NCBI GenBank assembly: GCA_022838705.1
Contig: JALHJZ010000001.1
Span: 230,689-294,688 of the forward strand
DNA length: 64,000 nucleotides
Reading direction: 5' to 3'
Origin: Candidatus Bipolaricaulota bacterium
Lineage (GTDB): Bacteria > Bipolaricaulota > Bipolaricaulia > Bipolaricaulales > Bipolaricaulaceae
Of this stretch, positions 37,540-45,862 are shown one piece after another. How positions within the stretch are numbered: position 1 is the first letter of the stretch; every line of letters begins with the position of its first letter. The position numbers and the translations under genes were made by a program. The notes beneath the pieces were generated by a model, which was given only the letters and a program-made list of their open reading frames with translations, was not told the origin of the DNA and searched no databases.

Positions 37540-38402
37540 CGCAGGGCGGCGTAGGCCTCCGCGGCCCGGAACGAGGTGCGGGCAAGCGGCGCCGCGACGA
37601 CGGCCGCGAACCCGAGCGACCGGGCCTGGTCCTCCCACCACCGGAACTCGTCCGGGGGCACGTACCGGGCCACGGGGAGCTCGCGCGGCGTCGGACGCAG
37701 GTACTGGCCGAGGACAACCACATCCACCCCCACCCCGCGCAGGTCAGCGAGCGCATCCCGGACTTCCTCCTCCCTCTCCCCGAGCCCAAGGAGAAGGGAC
37801 GATTTCGTCACCAGGTTCGGGTCGAAGCCCTTCGCCGTCCGGAGGACGGACAGGGAGAGGTCGTACCCGGCGCGGCGGTCGCGCACGAGCGGGGTCAGCC
37901 GCCGCACCGTCTCCAGGTTGTGCCCCACGACGTGGGGGCGGGAACCGACCAGCGCCGCCAGCGCCTCCTGCTCGCCAGCGAAGTCGGGGATCAGGGCCTC
38001 CACGACCGCAGTCGGCACAGCCCCCCGCAGGCAGCGGATCACGTCCGCGTAGTGCCCCGCCCCTCCGTCGGAAAGGTCGTCCCGGTCCACCGAGGTGAGG
38101 ACGACGTAGCGCAGCCCAAGGGCGGCCACCGCGTGGGCAAGGCGAGCGGGTTCACCCGGATCCGGGGCCGCGGGCCGGCCGTGGGTCACCGCACAGAACC
38201 GGCAGGCGCGCGTGCACACGTCGCCCAGGATCATGAACGTCGCCGTCCCCGCCCCAAAGCACGTCGGTAGGTTCGGACACCGCGCCGAGCGGCACACGGT
38301 GGGAATCCCGAGCTGGTCCAGCACCTCCCCCACCCGGCGCGCGACCGCCACGGCGGCGGTAGGAACCGTGACCTTCAACCAATCGGGCTTTCGCTCCTCC
38401 AC
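37536..38402 (-). CDS. lipA: Lipoyl synthase
   Basis: 288 residues, radical SAM enzyme with two 4Fe-4S clusters. The auxiliary cluster motif is CRSARCPNLPTCFG (C-x4-C-x5-C) and the SAM cluster motif is CTRACRFC (CxxxCxxC). It inserts two sulfurs into octanoyl groups bound to carrier proteins. The GTG at 38402 overlaps the end of lipB by 28 bases. No N-terminal extension is evident. Confidence 0.96.
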   Translation of the reverse strand: MEERKPDWLKVTVPTAAVAVARRVGEVLDQLGIPTVCRSARCPNLPTCFGAGTATFMILGDVCTRACRFCAVTHGRPAAPDPGEPARLAHAVAALGLRYVVLTSVDRDDLSDGGAGHYADVIRCLRGAVPTAVVEALIPDFAGEQEALAALVGSRPHVVGHNLETVRRLTPLVRDRRAGYDLSLSVLRTAKGFDPNLVTKSSLLLGLGEREEEVRDALADLRGVGVDVVVLGQYLRPTPRELPVARYVPPDEFRWWEDQARSLGFAAVVAAPLARTSFRAAEAYAALR

Positions 38403-39070
38403 TCCGCGACCTCCTCCTCCAAAGCCGGGACAAGCTCGACCCCCAGCACGTCCGCCACCGCGGTGCGCGCCGCGTCCCGCGCCTCCCCCATCGGCACCGG
38501 GTGTCCGACGATATCGGACAGGGACACCGCCTGCGCCCCCGCGATCCCGCACGGGACGATCCACCGGAACCCATCCGGGGCGAGGTCCACGTTGAGGGCG
38601 AGCCCGTGCATCGTGATCCAGTTCCGGACGTGGATCCCTACCGCGCCGAGCTTCCCCCGATCGTGCCACACCCCGGGGAACCCGGCCCGGCGAACCGCCT
38701 CCACCCCAACCGAGCGGGCGACCCGGATCATGATCTCCTCGAGGTCCCTCACATAGAGGTGGAGGTCCTTCCCCCGCTCCCGTAGGTCGAGGATCGGGTA
38801 CAGGACGAGCTGGCCCGGGCCATGGTACGTGACGTCCCCCCCCCGCTCGATCGCGACGACCTCCACGCCGGCCCGAGCTAGCTCATCCCGCGGAGCGAGG
38901 ATGTGGTCCCCGCGTCCCGCTCGGCCAATCGTGATCACCGGCTCGTGCTCGAGAACGAGGATGACGTCAGAGACCCGCCCCTCCTCCCGCAGGCGCTGGA
39001 GGCGCCGCTGGATCGCCCAGGCCGGACCGTACCGGATCCGACCGAGGTCAGCGTAGAGGGCCGACGTCAC
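38375..39070 (-). CDS. lipB: Octanoyl-[ACP]:protein octanoyltransferase
   Basis: 231 residues. Signature segments are RGGDVTYHGPGQLVLYP, GKLGAVGIHVRNWITMHGLALNV and the catalytic Cys in IVPCGI. It transfers octanoate from acyl carrier protein to lipoyl domains, the substrate step for LipA. The GTG at 39070 overlaps the stop of the lipoyl-carrier gene as GTGA, so the carrier and the transferase are translated together. Confidence 0.95.
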   Translation of the reverse strand: MTSALYADLGRIRYGPAWAIQRRLQRLREEGRVSDVILVLEHEPVITIGRAGRGDHILAPRDELARAGVEVVAIERGGDVTYHGPGQLVLYPILDLRERGKDLHLYVRDLEEIMIRVARSVGVEAVRRAGFPGVWHDRGKLGAVGIHVRNWITMHGLALNVDLAPDGFRWIVPCGIAGAQAVSLSDIVGHPVPMGEARDAARTAVADVLGVELVPALEEEVAEWRSESPIG

Positions 39071-39300
39071 CCGGCCCTCAGGCGGGCGATCGCCTCCCCG
39101 GGGCGAGCGGTCCCGCCGGGGCCAACGATGATCCGGTCGAGCACCCCCGCCAGCGGTGCCTCGACCACGAACACCGCCTTCTCCGCCTCCACCTCGGCCA
39201 CCGCCTCCCCGGCCTCGACCTCCTCCCCCGCCGCCACCAGCCACCGCACGAGCTTGACCTCCCCCACCTCTCCCAGGTCGGGCACCACGATGTCCATCAT
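39067..39300 (-). CDS. Free-standing lipoyl carrier domain
   Basis: 77 residues consisting of one biotinyl/lipoyl domain: VPDLGEVGEVKLVRWLVAAG, the hairpin turn VEAEKAVFVVEAPLAG with the modifiable lysine, and GPGGTARPGEAIARL. E-K-A at the turn fits lipoyl rather than biotin (MKM) attachment. The start ATG 39300 is preceded by AGGAGG; ATG 39297 is equally possible. It is the first gene of the run carrier-lipB-lipA-lplA. It is too short for GcvH or an E2 acyltransferase, and no lipoate-dependent dehydrogenase is nearby, so its partner enzyme is unknown. Confidence 0.85.
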   Translation of the reverse strand: MMDIVVPDLGEVGEVKLVRWLVAAGEEVEAGEAVAEVEAEKAVFVVEAPLAGVLDRIIVGPGGTARPGEAIARLRAG

Positions 39301-39364
39301 CAGCTCCTCCTGGGCCATTCTACGGGTGGCCCGTGCCTTGACCAAGGGCGCCCCCCGGGGGCAG

Positions 39365-39994
39365 TCAGCTCGTGGGACGCGTCACGATCACCTGCGGCCC
39401 CATCCCCCCACACCCCCCGTCTTGGAGCGGGGTAGCACACATGTTGCGGTAGCATGAGCCGTTCTCAGGCTGAAACAGACCATAAGAGAGCGGGTCCGCT
39501 CCCTGCTCAACGAGGGCCCGGGCCACGTAGTAGTCGCCATGGACAAACCGCAGCCATTGCTCCATTGCTGCCGAGGCCTCGGCGGCTGAATACCCCTCGT
39601 GGACGAGGTACGTCCCCAGCCCACGGGCGGTGCGGACGACGTTGCAGATCAGCCCTCCACGCTCACAACAGCATTTCGCAAGCGGGTTGTCGTCACAGCA
39701 CGGGGCGCACAGCGGGGCGAGGGCTGCTGCGAGGGTCTTCGCCTCGTCCCCCGTCAGCCGGATCGCGTCGTACCAACCCGCGAACAACTGGGCGTTATCC
39801 CATGCCAAGGGCAGTCCATAGATTGTCTCCGTCCCCTCCGCCGGGACGTGCTGCGCGTACAGAGCGGCAAGGGCTGGCTCCCCCTCCCCGACCGTCAGTG
39901 CCGCCATTCCACCCGTCAACACCGCCCCGATCGCCACGAGGGCAATCCCCTTTCCCATGTTCCCCTTCCTGCCTCGGTGCTCTCCTTGGGACAT
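39365..39994 (-). CDS. Exported cysteine-rich protein, unrecognised
   Basis: 209 residues. An N-terminal hydrophobic segment (about residues 16-33, preceded by Arg/Lys) suggests export. The mature part has a dense cysteine cluster (LCAPCCDDNPLAKCCCERGG) followed by a helical stretch GTYLVHEGYSAAEASAAMEQWL, and two more cysteines near the C-terminus. The cluster recalls PCYCGC-type metal-binding lipoproteins, but I cannot assign a family. AAGGAGGTCAG precedes the ATG. It is divergent from the secreted protein at 40208. Confidence 0.65.
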   Translation of the reverse strand: MSQGEHRGRKGNMGKGIALVAIGAVLTGGMAALTVGEGEPALAALYAQHVPAEGTETIYGLPLAWDNAQLFAGWYDAIRLTGDEAKTLAAALAPLCAPCCDDNPLAKCCCERGGLICNVVRTARGLGTYLVHEGYSAAEASAAMEQWLRFVHGDYYVARALVEQGADPLSYGLFQPENGSCYRNMCATPLQDGGCGGMGPQVIVTRPTS

Positions 39995-40207
39995 CTGACC
40001 TCCTTTCGGTCCGCTGGCCCCCACGATCGCGAGGGGCCGTGGACCACCCGTCGAGCCGATGTGGAGGAGCCGCGGAAGGAGAAGCCTTCAGCCGGTGATG
40101 TCGAGAGCATCTCCTTCGCGGGAGAGGGGAGGCCGTCGTCTGACCTGGGTTGCACGCACCTGCCGCGTCCCTAGAATTCCTCTTTATCTTAACGGGAGGT
40201 GGTGCCG

Positions 40208-40876
40208 GTGTTTACCAAGAAGTGCGTGCTTTTCCTCGGGCTCACCCTGGCCCTCGCGGGCCTTGCCATCGGGCAGGGGGTCGAGATGCGGGTGTTCACG
40301 GTCGGGGCGCGGACCATCCACTGGTTCGCCAACACTACTGGCCAGGCTATCACCGGGCTCCGCATCGCGTTCGACGAGCCGGTCACGCTGGTGGGGAAGG
40401 TTGAGGTGTTCGGAGGCCTGGAGAACGTCACGGGAACGGATGAGGGGATGGAGTTCTTGTTCCAGGGCAAGCTCGCCCCGCACGGGTTCGTCGAGCTGCG
40501 CTGGGAGCCGGCGACGGCTGAGCCATCCCTCGTGATGTGGCTCGTGGGGGATAAGCCAGCGGGCAAACCCTACTTCGCGACCGTGCCCGCTCTCATCAAG
40601 GTCATCTCAGGCGGGCTCGTCGCGCTGCGGGACGCAGATCCCCCGGCGTTCACCGCGCTCCTCACCCAGTTCTTCACGGTCAACACGTTCCTCGCCGACA
40701 CCCTCGGCGGCCTCGGCCTGAGCCCGCAGGTCCTCACCGGGATGCTGACGGTCGCGCCGGCGGAGGGGATAGAGAACCTCCTCACGACCCTCATCAGCTC
40801 GTTCGGGCTGGACACGGTGGACAAGTTCATGGCCGCGCTCGACTGGTCCCTCGTCCTCGAGGCCCTCGGCCTGTAG
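40208..40876 (+). CDS. Secreted protein of unknown function
   Basis: 222 residues. A clear signal peptide (KKCVLFLGLTLALAGLAIGQ) is followed by a beta-rich N-terminal half (VEMRVFTVGARTIHWFANTT, then GLRIAFDEPVTLVGKVEVFG) and a helical C-terminal half rich in Leu/Thr/Phe. I recognise no family. GTG 40208 is chosen because GGGAGG lies 8 nt upstream; GTG 40199 and 40202 are also in frame. A strong terminator follows, so the gene is monocistronic. Confidence 0.65.
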   Translation: MFTKKCVLFLGLTLALAGLAIGQGVEMRVFTVGARTIHWFANTTGQAITGLRIAFDEPVTLVGKVEVFGGLENVTGTDEGMEFLFQGKLAPHGFVELRWEPATAEPSLVMWLVGDKPAGKPYFATVPALIKVISGGLVALRDADPPAFTALLTQFFTVNTFLADTLGGLGLSPQVLTGMLTVAPAEGIENLLTTLISSFGLDTVDKFMAALDWSLVLEALGL

Positions 40877-40900
40877 GGATCGGCCTGGGTTCAACCGTCA

Positions 40901-40923
40901 CGGGGCCGCCGGGGGCGGCCCCG
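40901..40923. terminator. Intrinsic terminator after the secreted protein gene
   Basis: Perfect 10-bp stem CGGGGCCGCC / GGCGGCCCCG with a GGG loop, followed by TTTCT on the plus strand. The stem is identical to the terminator at 35888-35910. It separates convergent genes. Confidence 0.8.
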
Positions 40924-40944
40924 TTTCTGTGGGCTACAGTCTGA

Positions 40945-42132
40945 TCATCGGAGGGGACTCCCGGCAACGGGCGAACTTCGGCCGCGCCACACCCCCACCG
41001 CGATGCCCACCAGGGCATACAGGCCCGCCCCGAGGAGGAGGGGGCCCTCCGGACGGAGGGCGTAGAGGCGGGCTCCGGCCAGGGGGCCCACCGCCTGGGC
41101 TGCGTTCACCAGAACGAGCGTCCCCCCGAACACGAGCCCCCGCCGTGCCCCTCCCCAGCGGCCGATCGCGGACCGAAACAGGGAACCCGTCACCCTGTCC
41201 CCGCCGAGGAGGAACAGGGCGGGGACGACCGCCCACGGCCCACCGAGGAGGAGGCACGCCCCGCCCGCCGTGAGGAGGAGCCCCCGGCCCAGGCCCCGCC
41301 GGCCATCTCGATCCGAGATCCAGCCGAGCACGGGCGCGAGGACGATCTCGCCCCCGGCGATGAGGGAGCTCGAGGCGAGGATCCACGGCCGGGCCCACCC
41401 GAGCGCGTCCTCAAGGTAGGGAGCGAGGAACGGGCGGAGGGCCGCGCTCCCCAACGCCGCAACGATGGACAGCGCCGTCCACAGAGCGATCTCGCGACGG
41501 TGGCCACGCGGGACCGCCGGCCCGGCGGGGCGGGAACGGGGATGGCTTGGGGAGAGCAGGGCGAGGGCGGCGGTGGAGAGAAGGAAGAATGCAAACGCCA
41601 TAAGGAACAGGCCCCGCATCCCGATGATTGGGAGAAGCCACCCCCCGAGGAGGGGGGAGAGGATCGCCCCCACGGAGAACCCGGCTCCGGTGAGGGTGAA
41701 CGCCCGCGCCAGGGCCTCCGGCGGCACGGAATCGGCGATGTACGCCTCCATCGCCGGCCAGCCGAGGAAGATGTTGTACAGGATCGCCCCCGGGATCAGA
41801 CCGTGCCAGCTTCGGGCCAGCGCGTAGAGGAGCGGGGCGAACGCGGCGAGGCCCCACGCGCCGACCATCAGCGCCCGCCGCTCGACGCGGTCAGCGAGCC
41901 AGCCGCCCGGGAGGAGGGTCACGGCGACCGTGGCGAACATGAGCGAAGAGAGGAGCCCGATCTCCCGCTCCGTCCCGCCGAGGTCGCGCACGTAGTTCGG
42001 CCACACGAAGCTGTAGAGCATCGCCCCGCTGCTCCAGAGGGCATTCGAGAGGAAGAGGAACCGCAGATCGCGGTGCCGCCGGATGAGATCCCATCCCGTG
42101 AAGGGAGGTCGCACGGCGGAGGGATCACCCAC
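40945..42132 (-). CDS. Major facilitator superfamily transporter
   Basis: About 395 residues with twelve predicted helices and the MFS loop-2 motif GGWLADRVERRALM, repeated as LGWISDRDGRRGLGRG in the second half. Substrate unknown. Start choice is uncertain: GTG 42132 overlaps the end of the Nif3-like gene by 8 bases, TTG 42162 would overlap further, and GTG 42114 gives a shorter protein. None has a strong Shine-Dalgarno sequence, so translation is probably coupled to the upstream gene. Confidence 0.87.
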   Translation of the reverse strand: MGDPSAVRPPFTGWDLIRRHRDLRFLFLSNALWSSGAMLYSFVWPNYVRDLGGTEREIGLLSSLMFATVAVTLLPGGWLADRVERRALMVGAWGLAAFAPLLYALARSWHGLIPGAILYNIFLGWPAMEAYIADSVPPEALARAFTLTGAGFSVGAILSPLLGGWLLPIIGMRGLFLMAFAFFLLSTAALALLSPSHPRSRPAGPAVPRGHRREIALWTALSIVAALGSAALRPFLAPYLEDALGWARPWILASSSLIAGGEIVLAPVLGWISDRDGRRGLGRGLLLTAGGACLLLGGPWAVVPALFLLGGDRVTGSLFRSAIGRWGGARRGLVFGGTLVLVNAAQAVGPLAGARLYALRPEGPLLLGAGLYALVGIAVGVWRGRSSPVAGSPLR

Positions 42133-42958
42133 CGCCGGGGGGGACGAGCCCGAGGGGGACAACCTCTAGGCCCCGCTCCTCAAGGGCAGTAACGAACGGG
42201 TTGATCCCGAGGGAGTCGCTCGCGATGTGCCCGGTGACGACGAGGTTCTTCCCCGTGCCCCCATACTCCCGGGCAAGCTGCCTCGCCACCGCCGGCTGGC
42301 AGTGGATGTAGATTACCGTGTCTACGCCGTGATCAAAGTAGGCCTTGGCCACGGGGTAGCCCCCGTTCGTCCCCGCCCCGTGGGCCACCGCCACGTGCCC
42401 CAACCGGTGGCGCCCATCCCCAACCAGGCACTGGATCTCAGTGAGGGCATGGCGGAACTCACCGAACCGGGCGCGGAAGTGGGCGATGAGGTCGGCCACG
42501 GTGGCGTGCGGGGAGAGCTCCGCCGCTGCCTCCGCCATCCGCCTCCGGCCGATCTCATCGAGCGGAGTGTGGATGTTCATGTACGCGATCCCAAGCAGCC
42601 GGGCAAGGGCGGGGAGCCGATCGTAGTTGCGGATCTGGCCCGTGATTCGATCCTCGTAGCGCTTCTCCTCCACCGCCGCCCGGGCGACCGCCTCCGGAAC
42701 CCCTGCCGCTACCAGCAGCCCGATGTGGCGGGCGAACACCTCGTCCATGCGCAGGACGGCCGTTCCCCCCGCAGGGTGATGGGCGAGGGCGAGGTCGAAC
42801 CCTCGCTCCTTGGCCAGGACGAGCTCAGCCCCCTCGAGATCGATCCCGACGAGGATGCGTCGGATCCCCTCGCCTGGGCAGTAGATCGCCGTGTCCGCTG
42901 GGACCTCATCGAGCCCCGCCAGCGCGAGCGCAAGTGCCAGGATCTCCTCTGTGGTCAT
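42125..42958 (-). CDS. Nif3-like dinuclear metal centre protein
   Basis: 277 residues. Nif3/DUF34 family features include LALAHHPAGG (metal-binding histidines), the DRLPALARLLGIAYMNIHTP segment and the C-terminal GHIASDSLGIN motif. These proteins form hexameric rings with two metals per subunit; proposed roles include GTP cyclohydrolase-like or repair activities, none firmly established. AGGGGGGA precedes the ATG. It is followed by the MFS gene on the same strand. Confidence 0.82.
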   Translation of the reverse strand: MTTEEILALALALAGLDEVPADTAIYCPGEGIRRILVGIDLEGAELVLAKERGFDLALAHHPAGGTAVLRMDEVFARHIGLLVAAGVPEAVARAAVEEKRYEDRITGQIRNYDRLPALARLLGIAYMNIHTPLDEIGRRRMAEAAAELSPHATVADLIAHFRARFGEFRHALTEIQCLVGDGRHRLGHVAVAHGAGTNGGYPVAKAYFDHGVDTVIYIHCQPAVARQLAREYGGTGKNLVVTGHIASDSLGINPFVTALEERGLEVVPLGLVPPGGG

Positions 42959-43051
42959 GGTCCCCCCTGTGATGAGGTGGGATTCTACTCCCCCCCGAGG
43001 AACGTCCAGGGAAGCTCCCGTTCCATGGCACTGCCCGAACGGACAAGTGAA

Positions 43052-43074
43052 GGGCAGGGCGCTTCGCCCTGCCC
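43052..43074 (-). terminator. Intrinsic terminator of the 5'-nucleotidase gene
   Basis: 9-bp stem GGGCAGGGC / GCCCTGCCC with a 5-nt loop, 24 bases after the stop of the minus-strand nucleotidase gene; TTCACTTG follows on that strand. Confidence 0.6.
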
Positions 43075-43097
43075 CGTGACGATCCCCGATCCCGCGC

Positions 43098-44792
43098 CTA
43101 CCTCCTCTCGAGGATCCTCCCCTCCACCTCCGGGCTAACCGGGGAGTGGGTCCGCAGGTATTCGACAAGCACCTCCGCCTCCACGAACGCGAGGACCGTG
43201 GTCTCCTTCGCTTTCAGGAACACGTCGTACCCATCCCCGCCGCTCGCGAGGAAGTTGTTCGTGACGACCTTGTAGGTGGACGTCTTTCGGATCGGCTTGA
43301 ACCCATCTTCCGTGAGGACCTCTGCGGACACGATCCGTTGCCCAGCGGGCTTCGCGGGGTCCCACGTGAACCGCAGCCCGGCCACATGGGGGAACCGACC
43401 GGCGACGTTCTCCACCTGGGATACCCCGTTCTCGAGGGCCGCCAGGATCTGCTCACCAGTGAGGGAGAGGACCACGAGGTAGTTCCCGAACGGGAGGACC
43501 TCCAGGGCCTGGCCAAAGGTGATCTCCCCTGCGGGGATGGACGCCCGGATCCCCCCGCCGTTGCAGATCGCGATCTGGGCCCCAGCCGGGGCTGCCTTCC
43601 ACAGCATTGCGTCGGCAACGAGGTTCCCGAGGTTCGTTTCCCTCGTCCGCACGTGACCCCGCTCCCCGTCGAGGTCGGTCCGCGTCTCCCCGATCACCTC
43701 GGCCTTCAGCTCATCGATCGGGCCCCGGAAGACCTCGAGCTGGGCCGCGATCGTCTCCTCCAGCGGCAGCTCCTCCACCGGGATGAGCTCCCCGCCCCAC
43801 GCCACGAGGACGCCCTCGCTGTCGAACGTGACCTCCAGCCGGCCGAGCTGGGATGCCTTCTCCCCGGCCTGCACGACCAACGCCGGCACGGTGGCATCCA
43901 CGACCGAGATCCGATCGCGGATGCCGGCGAGCGTGGCCGGCCCGATCCCGCTCACGTTCGTGATCTCCTCGATCGCCTGGAACGGGCCATGCTCTTGGCG
44001 GTAGGCGATGATGCGCTGGGCCAACGCCGGCCCAATGCGATACAGGGTCTGTAGCTCCTCCGCTGTCGCGGTGTTGATGTTGATGAGCTTACGTTCCACC
44101 ACCACCGGGTAGTCCTCGGGGAACGTGTGGGAGTGGCCACCGACCACGATGTCGATCCCGGTGACCGACTGGGCCAGTTCGAGGTCCTCCTCCCAGCCGA
44201 GGTGGGTGAGGGCGATGATCGCGTTCACCCCGAGCGCCGTCAGCTCAGCCACCGCTGTCTGCGCCGCGGCAACCGGATCGTGGATCACGACGTTGGGGCC
44301 CGGGCTCGAACTCCATGCCGTGCCCTCCGTGGTCAGGCCGAGGATCCCCACCTTCCCACCTTGGGTCTCCACCACCACGTAGGGGAGGATCTTCCCCGCG
44401 AGGTGGGGCTCCCCCGTGAAGTCGAAGTTGGCGCAGAGGAGGGGGAAGCTCACCGCCTGCGCGAACCGGGCCAAGCCCTCCGGTCCATCGTCGAACTCGT
44501 GGTTCCCGAGCGTCAGCGCCGTGACCCCCATTTGCTCCAGGACCCACGCCTCGGCCGCTCCCTTGTGCACCGTGTAGTACAGCGTGCCCATCACCGCGTC
44601 GCCGGCGTGGAGGAAGAGGACGTCCGGCACCTGAACGCGGATCTCCTCGACGAGCGTCGCCTGGCGGGCCATGTTCTCGAGCTGCGAATGGGTATCGTTC
44701 GTGTGGAGGATCGTGAACGTCCACTCGTGGGCCCACCCCCACGCTCCCCCAACCACCAACGCGCACAGCAGCGAAACCGCGATCCTTTTCAT
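43098..44792 (-). CDS. 5'-nucleotidase (UshA-like) with an inserted ComEA-type HhH domain
   Basis: 564 residues. Signal peptide (1-21, ending GWAHE), then the metallophosphatase domain with ILHTNDTHSQ, LHAGDAVMG, LGNHEFDDG and VVGGHSHTFPED. Directly after GGHSH, at residues about 235-298, an intact ComEA-like helix-hairpin-helix domain is inserted (ININTATAEELQTL, RIGPALAQRIIAYR, ISVV end), and the nucleotidase fold then resumes with VPALVVQAGEKASQLGRLEV. The C-terminal 5'-nucleotidase domain has ETNLGNLVADAML, ICNGGGIRA and FLASGGDGYDVF. It would hydrolyse nucleotides in the periplasm while the HhH domain binds DNA. ATG 44792 follows GGAGGAG. A TATAAT box lies about 110 bases upstream. Confidence 0.93.
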   Translation of the reverse strand: MKRIAVSLLCALVVGGAWGWAHEWTFTILHTNDTHSQLENMARQATLVEEIRVQVPDVLFLHAGDAVMGTLYYTVHKGAAEAWVLEQMGVTALTLGNHEFDDGPEGLARFAQAVSFPLLCANFDFTGEPHLAGKILPYVVVETQGGKVGILGLTTEGTAWSSSPGPNVVIHDPVAAAQTAVAELTALGVNAIIALTHLGWEEDLELAQSVTGIDIVVGGHSHTFPEDYPVVVERKLININTATAEELQTLYRIGPALAQRIIAYRQEHGPFQAIEEITNVSGIGPATLAGIRDRISVVDATVPALVVQAGEKASQLGRLEVTFDSEGVLVAWGGELIPVEELPLEETIAAQLEVFRGPIDELKAEVIGETRTDLDGERGHVRTRETNLGNLVADAMLWKAAPAGAQIAICNGGGIRASIPAGEITFGQALEVLPFGNYLVVLSLTGEQILAALENGVSQVENVAGRFPHVAGLRFTWDPAKPAGQRIVSAEVLTEDGFKPIRKTSTYKVVTNNFLASGGDGYDVFLKAKETTVLAFVEAEVLVEYLRTHSPVSPEVEGRILERR

Positions 44793-44903
44793 GGTCTCCT
44801 CCTTCAAATGGTCACCGCGTCACTTGAATGAGGTCCAGCGTGTGTGGTCGTCTCTCACCCCCTTCCCGTCCGCCACTCGTCGCGGGGGAACCCCCGCACC
44901 CCG

Positions 44904-44909
44904 ATTATA
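44904..44909 (-). promoter_or_regulatory. -10 box for the 5'-nucleotidase gene
   Basis: TATAAT on the minus strand about 110 bases before the ATG. A poor GTTACT lies at about the -35 position. The leader region contains GC-rich potential stems but no recognisable riboswitch. Confidence 0.45.
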
Positions 44910-45010
44910 CTGGCCAGGGCCGCGGAAGTAACCCCTGGACGAGGACGACCTCGCCCCGCCCGATCCGGCACTTCGACGGCGAGCCCGCGTGGAGGACGGG
45001 CGCCAAACCG

Positions 45011-45820
45011 CTACAGGCGGGGGACGAGGGCGGTGAGGAGCCGTCCCAGGTCCGCCGCCCGGCGGCGGGAGGTCGCGATGACCTCGTCGTGGGATAGAGG
45101 TTGAGGGGATACCCCGGCGGCGAGGTTGGTGACGCAGGAGATCGCAAGCACCTTCAGCCCAGCGTGACGGGCGGCGATCGCCTCGGGCACGGTAGACATC
45201 CCCACGAGGTCTGCCCCGAGCGCCCGGAACGCCCGGATCTCGGCCGGGGTTTCGTAGGAGGGGCCGAGAGTCGCCAGGTACACCCCCTCCTTGAGGCCGA
45301 TCCCGAGCTCCCCCGCCACGTCCCGCGCCACCTCGCGCAGCGCGGGGTCGTAGACCTCCGTCATGTCGGGGAAGCGGGGGCCAAGCGGATCGAGGTTCGG
45401 ACCGCGCAGGGGGTTATCCCCAAGGAAGTTGATGTGGTCGGAGAGGAGGACGAGGTCCCCCGCCTCGAGGCCGTGGGCGACCCCCCCGGCGGCGTTGGTG
45501 AGAACAAGAACCCGCACCCCCAACCGGCCGTAGGCGCGGACGGGGAGGACGACGTCGGTCAGGGGATATCCCTCGTAAGGATGGACCCGCCCCCGCTGGA
45601 CGAGGACGGTCCGCCCGGCTACCTCCCCCACCGCGACCTCGCCGGCGTGCCCAGGCACGGACGGGGCAGGGAACCCCGGGATCTTCGTGAACGAAAGCGC
45701 CCGCTCCCCCGCCACGGGGAACACCCCGGACAGGCCCGATCCGAGGATCACCGCCACCTCCGGCGCCCCCAGTTTGGCGAGCGCTTGCGCTGCCCGCTCG
45801 ATCCGCTCCATCCCCCCCAT
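45011..45820 (-). CDS. punA: Purine nucleoside phosphorylase
   Basis: 269 residues of the trimeric PNP family. The phosphate site is VILGSGLSGVF, followed by GHAGEVAVGEV, GRVHPYEGYPLTDVV, VLTNAAGGVAHGLEAGDLVLLSDHIN and the base-specificity region with ADLVGMSTVPEAIAARHAGLKVL. It cleaves inosine and guanosine phosphorolytically in purine salvage. Several ATGs are close together (45811, 45820, 45826, 45856); GGGAGGGGG just upstream favours 45820 or 45826. It is the last gene of the glmU-to-disA minus-strand run. Confidence 0.94.
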   Translation of the reverse strand: MGGMERIERAAQALAKLGAPEVAVILGSGLSGVFPVAGERALSFTKIPGFPAPSVPGHAGEVAVGEVAGRTVLVQRGRVHPYEGYPLTDVVLPVRAYGRLGVRVLVLTNAAGGVAHGLEAGDLVLLSDHINFLGDNPLRGPNLDPLGPRFPDMTEVYDPALREVARDVAGELGIGLKEGVYLATLGPSYETPAEIRAFRALGADLVGMSTVPEAIAARHAGLKVLAISCVTNLAAGVSPQPLSHDEVIATSRRRAADLGRLLTALVPRL

Positions 45821-45862
45821 CGTCATCCCCCTCCCATGGCCTGTCATGCTCCCCAACCGGTA

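Noticed and set aside
36820..39300. sHdr-type sulfur-oxidation lipoate system
   Set aside because: Those loci use LipS1/LipS2 and LbpA with hdr-like genes; here the canonical LipA and LipB are present and no hdr genes are seen.
44810..44903. Riboswitch in the leader of the 5'-nucleotidase gene
   Set aside because: The leader has GC-rich stems but none of the conserved cores of purine, preQ1 or c-di-AMP riboswitches.
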